Shown here piece after piece: positions 1 through 8,153 of a stretch of DNA of 64,000 nt. Origin of the DNA: Ruminococcus_G sp050944435 (lineage in GTDB: Bacteria; Bacillota; Clostridia; Lachnospirales; Lachnospiraceae). The DNA lies in NCBI GenBank assembly GCA_050944435.1, contig JBMNRB010000006.1:62001-126000 (forward strand), written 5' to 3'. Numbering within the stretch: position 1 is the first letter of the stretch; the number at the start of each line of letters is the position of its first letter. The notes under the pieces were generated by a model. That model searched no databases. It saw only the letters and a list, made by a program, of their open reading frames with translations, and was not told the DNA's origin. A program made the translations under genes and the position numbers.

Positions 1-1
1 G

Positions 2-1465
2 GCTCATGTGGATACTCTTTGCCTGGATAAAACGGGAACAATTACAGACGGGAAACTGAAAATCCATTCTGCAGTCCCTATGTCAGAATTTTCCCAGGGA
101 GAAGCCGATTTGCTGGTTGGATCTTATATAGCGGCATGTGACGACAATAATGCAACTTTTCAGGCGTTGAAAGAATATTTTTTAGAAAATCCTGTTTATG
201 AACCGGTTTATAAAATACCCTTTTCATCGAAGAGGAAATGGGGCAGTGTAAGTTTCCGGAAAGCCGGTACAGTTTTTGTGGGAGCGCCGGAAAAAATGAT
301 TTCAAAGATGCCGGAAAATTTAGAGCGGGAATTAAACCAGGGGCGCAGAGTACTGGTAATTGGCTATTCGGGAAATTGCTGGGAAAACAATCAGGAACTG
401 CCGGAACAGATTTTGCCTCTCTACGGCGTGGTGCTGGAGGATACCATACGGCCGAATACAAAAGAGACATTGGACTTTTTCCGAAAGGAAGGGGTAGAAG
501 TAAAGATTATCTCGGGAGATCACATTACAACGGTCTCCAGAATCGCCAAGCGGGCGGGGCTTCGCAAATGGCAGGCGGCGGTTGATCTGGCAGAGGTGGG
601 GGAACAGGCAGATTACGATGAACTTTGCCGGAAATATACTGTATTTGCCAGGGTGACGCCGGGACAGAAGCAGGAATTGGTGAAGGCTTTAAAACGGCAA
701 GGGCATCAGGTGGCCATGACAGGAGACGGGGTTAACGATCTGCTTGCCCTTCGGGAAGCGGACTGTTCCATTGCCGTAGCGGACGGCAGTGACGCAAGCC
801 GCCAGATTTCCCAGGTAGTTTTGCTGAATTCTGATTTTACTAATCTTCCCCAGGTGGTCATGGAGGGAAGACGGGTGATCCATAATGTGACAAGAACGGC
901 TCAGGTATTTTTTATTAAAACGATTTATTCGGTATTAGTGTCCCTTTTTTGTCTGCTTACCAATCAGCCTTTTCCATTTATTCCCATACAGATTACGCTG
1001 GTGGATGCATGTATTGAGGCGTATCCTTCCTTCCTTTCAATTCTGGAATCTGATACAAGACGACTCAGGGGAAGTTTTTTAAAAACAGCCCTCTTTCATG
1101 CGGCGCCTTTTGGCGTTACCGTTTCTGTGATGATTGGCCTGCTTAGCGTATTGCTTCCTTTCCAGACAGTGGAAAACCAGACGGTGATGTACATTTTACT
1201 GATTATTATTTCTGCGGCTGCAGTAATAAAAAGCTGTATGCCTTTTACTTCTTTAAGAATTTTTATCTGCATTACCATGATAATAGGGACATTTTCCGCT
1301 CTTAGACTTTTCCCCAATTTATTGGAGATCAGCCCCATATCGATGGGAATGAAATATTTTATTTTGGTGGGGGCGGTGTTATCCTTGGCGATGCTTCTGG
1401 TGCTGAATAAAGTCAGCGGCCAGGCGGAGAAGGAATTGGAGGAGAAAAGAGGTGCGCCGGTATGA
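2..1465 (+). CDS. Cation-transporting P-type ATPase, 3' part (5' end outside the window)
   Basis: The frame is already open at base 2 and reads AHVDTLCLDKTGT, so the actuator domain and the first membrane helices lie upstream of the window. DKTGT carries the aspartate that is phosphorylated during ion transport. Further on are the HAD hinge TGDGVND and the ADCSIAVADGSDASRQ stretch, followed by about six hydrophobic C-terminal segments. The closest relative in the window is the full-length ATPase at 22728-25193, with the same order of motifs, and the pair resembles the CtpE-like branch of HAD-IC P-type ATPases. Ion specificity cannot be read from the sequence; calcium or another divalent cation is a guess from the family. 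The stop codon overlaps the next start in ATGA, so the two genes are translationally coupled. Confidence 0.9.
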   Translation, partial: AHVDTLCLDKTGTITDGKLKIHSAVPMSEFSQGEADLLVGSYIAACDDNNATFQALKEYFLENPVYEPVYKIPFSSKRKWGSVSFRKAGTVFVGAPEKMISKMPENLERELNQGRRVLVIGYSGNCWENNQELPEQILPLYGVVLEDTIRPNTKETLDFFRKEGVEVKIISGDHITTVSRIAKRAGLRKWQAAVDLAEVGEQADYDELCRKYTVFARVTPGQKQELVKALKRQGHQVAMTGDGVNDLLALREADCSIAVADGSDASRQISQVVLLNSDFTNLPQVVMEGRRVIHNVTRTAQVFFIKTIYSVLVSLFCLLTNQPFPFIPIQITLVDACIEAYPSFLSILESDTRRLRGSFLKTALFHAAPFGVTVSVMIGLLSVLLPFQTVENQTVMYILLIIISAAAVIKSCMPFTSLRIFICITMIIGTFSALRLFPNLLEISPISMGMKYFILVGAVLSLAMLLVLNKVSGQAEKELEEKRGAPV

Positions 1466-2661
1466 AAGTGCTGATTACCACAGATTGGTATACATCGGTG
1501 ATTAACGGAGTAGTGGCATCGGTGCAGGTACTGTCCAGAGAGCTGACAAAAAGAGGACATGAAGTGAGAATTCTTACCTTATCCGAGAATAGGCATTCAT
1601 ATATTAATGAAGAAGTTTTTTATGCCGGCTCGGCTGGAATCGGGCGGCTTTATCCGGGGGCAAGAATAAAGCTGCCGGGTACAGGATGGGGGATGAAAGA
1701 ATTGCTGCATTGGCGACCGGATATCATTCATTCCCAATGTGAATGTTCAACGTTTATTCTGGCAAAGAGAATCGCTGCAGAATTAAAAATTCCTATAATA
1801 CATACTTGTCACACGATATATGAAGATTATACTCATTACTTTTCGCCGCGGGAAAAATGGGGACGGGAAATCGTTCAAAGAATAACCAGAAGGATCTCCC
1901 GACAAGTGTCCGGAATGATCGTTCCAAGTGAAAAAGTTCGAAAAATATTGGAAAATTACCAGGTAGCCTGCCCTCTATGGGTGATCCCTTCGGGGATTGA
2001 TCTTTCTGGATTTGAAACGCAAGAAAATGAGAAATGGAGAGAAGAAATTCGAAAGAAGTATTCCATTTCTTCAAAGGAAACGGTGATTCTATATGTGGGA
2101 AGACTGGCGAAAGAGAAAAATGTGAAGGAACTGCTTCAATATCAGCAAAAGAAAAAAGAAGGAAAAGAGGTATTAATGCTGGTGGGCGACGGCCCTTATC
2201 GGCGGGAACTGGAAGAGTATGTGAGGGCACATTATCTGGAAAACAGAGTGGTTTTTACGGGAATGATCTGTCATGAAAAAGTACATCGTTATTATCAGGC
2301 GGGGGATCTTTTTGTCAGCGCGTCTGTCAGTGAGACCCAGGGACTTACGTATGGCGAGGCCCTGGCGTCGGGGCTCCCTCTTTTATGCAGAAAAGACGAT
2401 TGCCTGAAGGGAGTTGTCGAAGAAGGGGTCAATGGCTGGCAGTATGAAAACGATAATGAATTCTTCGATTGCCTGGAAAAATGGGAGAAGATGAAAAAAA
2501 GCAGAAAAGAAAAAATGTGCAAAATGGCTCGGGAATCTGCGCATCAGTTCTCAGCGGAGAATTTTGGCAGGGAAGTGGAAAAAGTCTATGAGATGGGTTT
2601 GGAAAATTTTTTCCCTGGCCGGTCTGGCAATATGTATCGGTCTGGCAATATGGGGATATAA
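1462..2661 (+). CDS. GT4-family glycosyltransferase
   Basis: A 399-residue GT-B fold enzyme expected to move a sugar from a nucleotide sugar to an acceptor at the cytoplasmic face of the membrane. The N-terminus (MKVLITTDWYTSVINGV) is typical of GT4 enzymes that open with a glycine-rich acceptor loop. VGRLAKEKN begins the donor-binding domain and the EX7E donor motif is seen as SETQGLTYGE. The sequence resembles diacylglycerol glucosyltransferases, and the membrane-protein neighbours (VTT protein, YfhO) fit glycolipid or teichoic-acid decoration, but the acceptor is inferred only. The last residues (about GRSGNMYRSGNMGI) are unusual: they lie over the start of the next gene in another frame and contain an 18-base tandem duplication. 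The start is fixed by the ATGA overlap with the ATPase gene. Confidence 0.88.
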   Translation: MKVLITTDWYTSVINGVVASVQVLSRELTKRGHEVRILTLSENRHSYINEEVFYAGSAGIGRLYPGARIKLPGTGWGMKELLHWRPDIIHSQCECSTFILAKRIAAELKIPIIHTCHTIYEDYTHYFSPREKWGREIVQRITRRISRQVSGMIVPSEKVRKILENYQVACPLWVIPSGIDLSGFETQENEKWREEIRKKYSISSKETVILYVGRLAKEKNVKELLQYQQKKKEGKEVLMLVGDGPYRRELEEYVRAHYLENRVVFTGMICHEKVHRYYQAGDLFVSASVSETQGLTYGEALASGLPLLCRKDDCLKGVVEEGVNGWQYENDNEFFDCLEKWEKMKKSRKEKMCKMARESAHQFSAENFGREVEKVYEMGLENFFPGRSGNMYRSGNMGI

Positions 2662-3166
2662 AAGCGGCTGTTTTCGCTCTGTATCAGCCCTTCGAACATT
2701 CATTGGACAGTTTGGATATGCAGGAGCAATTCTTTTCATTGTACTGCAGGCGGTTCAGGTGGTATTCCCAATTTTTCCCGGCGGCGTAAGCTGTCTGGCC
2801 GGCGTAGTCCTCTATGGGCCATGGATGGGATTTGTTTTTAATTACACGGGAATCTGTATTGGATCTGCAGCGGCTTTCGGAATTTCAAGAAATCTGGGGA
2901 AAGCGGCTTTCGGAAAGATGTTTTCGGAAAAGCAGATAAAACGATACGAAGCGTGGACCAGGAAAAACGGTAAATTTTTAAAATTATTTGCAGCAGCCAT
3001 CTTTTTTCCGGTGGCGCCGGACGACCTGCTTTGCTATCTTGCAGGAACGACGGCCATGACCTGGAAACAGTTTCTTGCCATTATTTTGTTGGGCAAGCCT
3101 TTTTCTATCGCACTGTATAGTATGGGGCTGACAAAATTGTTTCAATTATTCTTTTTGGTGAGGTAA
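2588..3166 (+). CDS. TVP38/TMEM64 (VTT-domain) membrane protein
   Basis: A roughly 190-residue integral membrane protein of the DedA/VTT superfamily. The family signature is visible as FPGGVSCLAGVVLYGPWMG with the later pair FPVAPDDLLCYLAG and LLGKPFSIALYSMG; these re-entrant loops are linked to lipid scrambling or membrane homeostasis in other members. The first ATG with a reasonable position is 2588; a TTG at 2564 is also in frame but its upstream GGAGA is only 3 bases away. Either start lies inside the preceding glycosyltransferase gene (74-98 bases of overlap), so expression probably depends on coupling. The yfhO-like gene follows after 4 bases. Confidence 0.82.
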   Translation: MRWVWKIFSLAGLAICIGLAIWGYKSGCFRSVSALRTFIGQFGYAGAILFIVLQAVQVVFPIFPGGVSCLAGVVLYGPWMGFVFNYTGICIGSAAAFGISRNLGKAAFGKMFSEKQIKRYEAWTRKNGKFLKLFAAAIFFPVAPDDLLCYLAGTTAMTWKQFLAIILLGKPFSIALYSMGLTKLFQLFFLVR

Positions 3167-3170
3167 GGGT

Positions 3171-5354
3171 ATGAAATTGCAGACAATAAAAAGTAAAGGG
3201 AAAAAGTGGCTGCCGCCTCTGACTGCGTTTGTTTTTCCCATATTGATTTGCTGTATCGGATTTGCGTTGATGGGGGTATATCCTTTTGGAACACGATCAG
3301 CTCTTGTGATAGACGGGGTATATCAGTATCTGGGTTTTTATGAGGAGTTTCTTCATCAATTAGAAAAAGGGCTGAAATGGACTTTTTCAGAACATGCCAT
3401 GGGATATAATTTTTTCGGTCTGTTTTCCTATTATCTAAGCAGTCCCTTCAATATTCTGGCGCTCCTTCTGAGACAGATTATATATATCAATGAGGCTGTT
3501 ACCATTGTAGTTCTTCTGAAAATTGGTCTGACAGGAGTTTCTATGTACTGGTATATCAAAAAGAAAATGCCAGGGAAAGAAAAGATTGCACTTTGTGCCG
3601 GATGTATGTATGCACTGTCCAATTACATACTGGGATATTACAGTAATCTGATGTGGCTGGATTGTGTAATGCTGCTGCCTGTGCTGGTATGGGCAATTGA
3701 AGTAATGATTCAGGAAGGGCGCTGGAAATGGTATACGCTGATTCTGGCATACTGCATCCTGTCCAATTATTATATGGGATTCATTGTCTGTGTATTTTCT
3801 CTGCTTTACTTTCTGGCTTCATATTGGGCTTTGGAAAAACGGGCTGATAAGTGGAGCAAGGCAGGAGGAAAATTTATCGGCGCGTCTCTTTTAAGCGTGG
3901 GTATTGCGGCAGTGCTTCTGTTTCCATCGATTTTTGCAGTGGGAAAAACTATCGCAGCAAAAGAGGCGGGACTGTTTTCATTAAATACAAAGTATGGCCA
4001 AATTTGGGAGCAACTGGGCAGAACCCTGTTCGACGCTTATCCCTGGACTACTTCGGGAGACCAGGCTTCTGTCAATTTATACTGTGGCTGTGCTGCAGTG
4101 TTGTTTCTTATTTTATACTTTCTGAATCAAAAAATCCCATGGAGGGAAAAAACGGCGGCAGGCGTTTTGCTTGTTTTCTATTTTGCAGGTTTTCACTTTT
4201 CTGTATTGAATCTGCTTCTTCATGGCCTTCATAAGCCGGTGGGAATGCCGAATCGATTTGCATTTGTTTTTATCTTTTTATTTCTTTCTGCAGCTTGTGA
4301 GGGATGGGAAAAAGCGGGAAAACTGGGAAAAAGAAGGCTTGCGGCGGGAATCGGCGCAGCAGTGGTGTTTTGCGGAATCGTGGGCATTATGACAGAAAAT
4401 TTTAAAGTCCTTGGGTCTGTGGGGCTTATGCTTCTGTATTTTTCTCTTTTGGCCGAAGTCACTGGATTTTACGGAGAAAGTCAAAAAGCAAGAAAGTGGC
4501 AGAGAATGATCTGCCTTCTGATTCTGTGTGAAATCGGCGTACACGGAGTTCTCAGTATTTGCAACAATGGCAGCGCGAATCGAAACTTGTACCAGGATAG
4601 TGGAGAAGAGCTGAAACAGATGATAAGTGCAAAGAAGGACAAAGACGAATATCGTACAGATATTTATAATCCCATATTAAGGAATGAGGAGCTGCTGTTT
4701 GGGCTCAATGGCATCTCCATGTTTTCTTCTGCAAATACTTCCGATATGCAAAGATGGATGGAAAGTATGGGATTTGAAACGGGGAAAAATCGCTTTCAGT
4801 ATGCAGGAAGTACTGAAATCATGGATATGCTTCTGGGAATTAAATACCTGGCATGCAGAAAGGATATGCAGCTGGATACAGCTTATAAGAAAACGGATGA
4901 AGGCACCTATTTTGATCTGTACACAAATAACAGGGCTTTGAAAGATGGATATCTGGTAGATAATAAGGTGAAAAACTTCAGAATCGAAGGTAATAATCCC
5001 TTTGAAATACAAAATAATCTGTTGACCCGGATGGGATGCGGCAGTCTATATCAGACGGAATATGTTCCTTATTTGTACGGTGAATCGGAAGGAGAGGCGA
5101 AAACAGTGTTTGAGGTTTATCTGCAGGGCGGTGAACACGGATATCTTTGGATTGACGGGATGGAGCCATCTCAGGTAACCATTGACGGTGAACTGCACAA
5201 AGGGGACAATTGGAATAATAAATTTCTTGATCTGGGATATTCCAATGAAAGAACTTTTGTTTATCTGCGGCTCCGGTGTTGCAACAGGCGCCTCCTGGCT
5301 TTGCTATTACCGGGCGCTTCAGGAGGGACCGGCCAGTGTGGTCGCCCCTATTGA
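3171..5354 (+). CDS. YfhO-family membrane protein, C-terminus replaced by a deletion junction
   Basis: A large multi-pass protein of the YfhO family, which in Bacillus and Listeria helps glycosylate lipoteichoic acid. The N-terminal two-thirds is a run of membrane helices; the luminal part ends in a beta-rich region. Family members are usually about 850 residues and finish with one more membrane helix. Here the family-like sequence stops near FLDLGYSNE (about base 5244), and the last 37 or so residues are a Cys/Arg/Leu-rich tail that is the out-of-frame reading of an EamA transporter gene. The 3' end of yfhO and the 5' end of that transporter gene therefore appear to have been lost in one deletion. 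Whether the shortened protein works is unknown. RBS GAGGTAAGGG precedes the start. Confidence 0.82.
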   Translation: MKLQTIKSKGKKWLPPLTAFVFPILICCIGFALMGVYPFGTRSALVIDGVYQYLGFYEEFLHQLEKGLKWTFSEHAMGYNFFGLFSYYLSSPFNILALLLRQIIYINEAVTIVVLLKIGLTGVSMYWYIKKKMPGKEKIALCAGCMYALSNYILGYYSNLMWLDCVMLLPVLVWAIEVMIQEGRWKWYTLILAYCILSNYYMGFIVCVFSLLYFLASYWALEKRADKWSKAGGKFIGASLLSVGIAAVLLFPSIFAVGKTIAAKEAGLFSLNTKYGQIWEQLGRTLFDAYPWTTSGDQASVNLYCGCAAVLFLILYFLNQKIPWREKTAAGVLLVFYFAGFHFSVLNLLLHGLHKPVGMPNRFAFVFIFLFLSAACEGWEKAGKLGKRRLAAGIGAAVVFCGIVGIMTENFKVLGSVGLMLLYFSLLAEVTGFYGESQKARKWQRMICLLILCEIGVHGVLSICNNGSANRNLYQDSGEELKQMISAKKDKDEYRTDIYNPILRNEELLFGLNGISMFSSANTSDMQRWMESMGFETGKNRFQYAGSTEIMDMLLGIKYLACRKDMQLDTAYKKTDEGTYFDLYTNNRALKDGYLVDNKVKNFRIEGNNPFEIQNNLLTRMGCGSLYQTEYVPYLYGESEGEAKTVFEVYLQGGEHGYLWIDGMEPSQVTIDGELHKGDNWNNKFLDLGYSNERTFVYLRLRCCNRRLLALLLPGASGGTGQCGRPY

Positions 5355-5478
5355 TAAATTGAGTGTTCTCGTCACCGTGGTCTTTTCTTACTTCGTTTTT
5401 GGGGAACGGTTGAGAAAAAAAGAAGCCTTTGGTCTGGTTTTGCTGACCGTGGGAACTGTGGCGATGGCTCTGCTTTGA
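5245..5478 (+). pseudogene. EamA/DMT transporter, C-terminal remnant
   Basis: Reading from an ATG at 5245 gives 77 residues that match the last two or three helices of an EamA-family drug/metabolite transporter: GASWLCYYRALQEGPASVV, then PIDKLSVLVTVVFSYFVFGE, then a final helix ending MALL. Short EamA proteins are normally about 140 residues, so the N-terminal half is missing. The remnant begins exactly where YfhO homology stops and overlaps the altered end of that gene in another frame. No Shine-Dalgarno site is evident before 5245. It is most simply the leftover half of a deletion. Confidence 0.75.
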
Positions 5479-5569
5479 AAGAAAGAGTTTAAAAAATATT
5501 TAGGGATTTCCTTCTTTTTGTTTATGGTTTTCTGATATTCTGGGAAAAAGATAGTCGGAAGGTGTAAAT

Positions 5570-7069
5570 ATGTCCATACGGAAAAAAATTGTGATTTCCA
5601 ACCTGCTGATGATCTTGGTTCCCTTAGTCCTTTTGTTTTTCATGGCGTTTTTGTGGCTTAACACTGCAGGGCAGAAATACTGGAAACCCATTGAGGAGAT
5701 GTATGAGGACCGAAACGGCGTGATTTCGGCGCAGAATCTGATCTATGCATATCAGGAAGAATTGTGGGATACCAATTGGGAGCAGATGGAAAGTCTGGAT
5801 GATGCCAGAAGAAATACAGAAGAATTGGAGCAGACTCCTGAGATGGTAAGACTTCAAAAAGAGTTGACGGATTTAGGCTACCACTTTACGGTTCTTCTGA
5901 ATGAGAAAGGGCTGTATTCCAATCTGTCACGGGAAGAATGGAGTCAGGTGGAAAAACTAATCGGTCCTGTTCCGGAACAGGCCAAATCAGTGACAGTGGG
6001 AAATGATGATATTTCCGTGATAAAGTGCAGTTTTTATGAGGGCGGCGAAGAATGCGCAGTGATAGCTGTCAATGACAGCACCAGCAATATACTGAACAGT
6101 CAAAATTACCTTCAGAAATATGTTCTGCCTTATATTTGGATATTTGGAGCATGTACTGTACTTATTATTATTCTGGTTAACGCCTGTTGTTCCAGATGGA
6201 TCAGCGCGCTGATCATTCCTCCCATGAAAGAAATCAGAAAGGGAATGCAGAAAGTAAAAAGAGGACAGCTGGATGAAGATATTCGTGTACTGCGGTCGGA
6301 TGAACTGGGAGAAGTCTGTGACGAATTTAATGAAATGCAAAGACAACTGAAAAAATCCAAAGAGGAACAGATTAAATATGAGACTTACCGAAAAGAATTA
6401 ATCTCGGGAATTTCCCATGATCTGCGTACGCCATTGACGACAATCAAGGGGTATGTGGGAGGAATTCTGGATGGAATAGCCAATACGGAAGAAAAAAGAA
6501 GGAGATATCTTCTTGCGGTACAGACGCGGACTGAGGATCTGGAAAATTTGGTCAATCAGCTTTCTACATACAACAAAATGGAAAATCATACGTATCATTA
6601 CCAGATGGAAACGGTGGATTTAAATGCATTTGTGAGAGAGTATCTGAAAGAAAATGCTGATTTTATCGGTGATCACCGGATGGAGATTTCCGTTGATGCG
6701 GAAGAGAAAGCATATATTCGGATGGACCGGGGAGCTTTCCGGCGTATTGTGGACAACCTGCTGACCAACAGTATCCGTTATCGTGAAAAAGGGAAAAGCC
6801 GAATTCGAATCACTGTACAGAAAAGTAAGGAGAGAATATTCTGGAGTATTGGAGACGACGGGCCAGGAGTAGCCAAGTCCTGTCTGGACAAAATTTTTGA
6901 AAGCTTTTGCCGCCTGGATGAATCCAGGACCCACTGTAATGAAGGGAGCGGCCTGGGGCTTGCCATTGTGAAACAGATTGTGACAGATCACCAGGGAATC
7001 ATATATGCAAGAAATAAGGACGGTCTGGAAATCTGCATGGAATTTCCCGCTTTACAAAGAGGTGAATAA
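5570..7069 (+). CDS. Sensor histidine kinase
   Basis: A 499-residue membrane-bound kinase. Order of parts: membrane helix about 8-30; extracytoplasmic sensor region about 31-187; second helix about 188-208; HAMP linker about 212-262; dimerisation/phosphoacceptor helix with SGISHDLRTPLTTIKGY, where His283 is the predicted phosphorylation site; ATP-binding domain with N box DNLLTNSIRYR, G1 box IGDDGPG and G2 box GSGLGLAIVKQ. The stimulus is unknown; the sensor region has no recognised fold. The start has GGAAGGTG just upstream. The partner regulator begins 2 bases after the stop, so the two form one operon. The 91 bases before the gene hold no clear promoter match. Confidence 0.93.
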   Translation: MSIRKKIVISNLLMILVPLVLLFFMAFLWLNTAGQKYWKPIEEMYEDRNGVISAQNLIYAYQEELWDTNWEQMESLDDARRNTEELEQTPEMVRLQKELTDLGYHFTVLLNEKGLYSNLSREEWSQVEKLIGPVPEQAKSVTVGNDDISVIKCSFYEGGEECAVIAVNDSTSNILNSQNYLQKYVLPYIWIFGACTVLIIILVNACCSRWISALIIPPMKEIRKGMQKVKRGQLDEDIRVLRSDELGEVCDEFNEMQRQLKKSKEEQIKYETYRKELISGISHDLRTPLTTIKGYVGGILDGIANTEEKRRRYLLAVQTRTEDLENLVNQLSTYNKMENHTYHYQMETVDLNAFVREYLKENADFIGDHRMEISVDAEEKAYIRMDRGAFRRIVDNLLTNSIRYREKGKSRIRITVQKSKERIFWSIGDDGPGVAKSCLDKIFESFCRLDESRTHCNEGSGLGLAIVKQIVTDHQGIIYARNKDGLEICMEFPALQRGE

Positions 7070-7070
7070 G

Positions 7071-7760
7071 ATGGAGAAAATTTTGATTGTTGAAGACGAT
7101 GAACTGATTGCAGAATTGGAACGGGATTACCTTCTGGCAGAAGGTATGGAGGCGGATATTGCCGTAAGCGGAGCAGAAGGACTGGAAAAATTCACAAAGC
7201 AAAAGTATGCCGCGGTGCTTTTGGATCTTATGCTTCCGGGGAAAAATGGTTTTGAAATATGCCGGGAGATCCGGCGCCAATCAGATGTGCCCATCCTCCT
7301 GGTAACGGCACGGAAAGAAGACGTCAATAAAATTAAAGGCCTGGGGCTGGGTGCGGACGATTATGTGGTGAAACCCTTCAGTCCTACAGAACTGATCGCA
7401 AGAATAAAGGCGCATATCCGGATCCACAGGATTTTGAAATCCGGGAAAAAGGAAAAAGTAATACGCAGGGGAGATCTGACCATTTATCCGGATTCCTACC
7501 GGGTTTACAAAAAAGAACGGGCAATCGAACTGACCGGCCGGGAATTTGAGCTGCTGCTGTTTTTTGCCAGGAATCCCAATCTTGTTTTTTCAAGGGAACG
7601 GCTTTTCGATCGAATCTGGGGAATGGAAGCCGTGGGAGATATGTCCACAGTGACTGTGCATGTGAACAAACTTAGAGAAAAAATCGAAGATAATCCGTCA
7701 AAACCCCGGTATATCAAAACGGTATGGGGAGTCGGCTATCGATTTTTGTCACCGGACTAG
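7071..7760 (+). CDS. OmpR/PhoB-type response regulator
   Basis: A 229-residue DNA-binding regulator phosphorylated by the kinase just upstream. The receiver domain starts MEKILIVEDDE with the acidic pair at 9-10; the phosphoacceptor is Asp52 in LLDLMLPG; Thr and Lys of the switch are in LLVTARKED and VVKPFSP. The C-terminal winged helix contains LTGREFELLLFFARN and ends with VWGVGYRF, as in PhoB and OmpR. A longer reading from 7005 exists, but ATG 7071 is preceded by AAAGAGGTGA and matches family length. Target genes cannot be named; the next gene downstream is separated by its own promoter and T-box. Confidence 0.95.
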   Translation: MEKILIVEDDELIAELERDYLLAEGMEADIAVSGAEGLEKFTKQKYAAVLLDLMLPGKNGFEICREIRRQSDVPILLVTARKEDVNKIKGLGLGADDYVVKPFSPTELIARIKAHIRIHRILKSGKKEKVIRRGDLTIYPDSYRVYKKERAIELTGREFELLLFFARNPNLVFSRERLFDRIWGMEAVGDMSTVTVHVNKLREKIEDNPSKPRYIKTVWGVGYRFLSPD

Positions 7761-7780
7761 TGAAGTTAAGAAGGGCGGGA

Positions 7781-7809
7781 TTGACAATTCCATTTTGAAG
7801 TGATAAAGT
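7781..7809 (+). promoter_or_regulatory. Promoter of the T-box operon
   Basis: TTGACA at 7781-7786, 17-base spacer, TAAAGT at 7804-7809. It lies just after the response-regulator gene and directly before the T-box leader; the transcript would start near 7816. Confidence 0.7.
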
Positions 7810-7815
7810 GAAGAC

Positions 7816-8094
7816 AAACCATTGATGAAGAGCAAGTAGCTTCACGTACGCTTTACAGAGAGCTGCAGACGGTGGAATTGCGGCAGGACAGTCATGGAGT
7901 GAATGGGCTTCGGAGGGCGAGTTGAAGGGATAGTAGGCGAGCCGGAGAACAGACTTCGTTATCAAAGAAAGCATATGATAGTATGCATGAGTGGATGCGG
8001 CTACTGCATCAAGCCGGGTGGCACCGCAGGAGTGTGTTATTGGATGACAGCTCTTGTCCCTGCAATTTTATTTGTGAGGGACAAGGGCTTTTTT
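7816..8094 (+). promoter_or_regulatory. T-box leader, probable tRNA-Trp sensor, with its terminator
   Basis: The 393 bases between the regulator and the dehydrogenase hold a T-box riboswitch. Stem I shows the AGTA bulge region (AAGTAGC, about 7833), the AGAGAGCTGC element (about 7857) and GGTG (7871-7874). GAATGGGC at 7901-7908 is the likely specifier loop, giving UGG at 7904-7906, the tryptophan codon. The conserved antiterminator sequence CCGGGTGGCACCGC is at 8014-8027. Its TGGC would pair with an acceptor end GCCA, meaning discriminator base G, as in bacterial tRNA-Trp. The competing terminator is CTTGTCCCT 8053-8061 paired with AGGGACAAG 8077-8085, then six T at 8089-8094. Uncharged tRNA-Trp should let transcription continue. 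The T-box class is clear; the amino acid is a well-supported inference. Confidence 0.9.
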
Positions 8095-8153
8095 GATGGA
8101 TAAAGAAGATTTCAAGGCAGTCCAGGTCCCCAAAAAGAGAGGAGAAATATGTG

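Noticed and set aside
7903..8103. Open frame of 66 codons within the T-box leader
   Set aside because: Its codons coincide with conserved T-box RNA elements and the terminator; no ribosome site precedes it.
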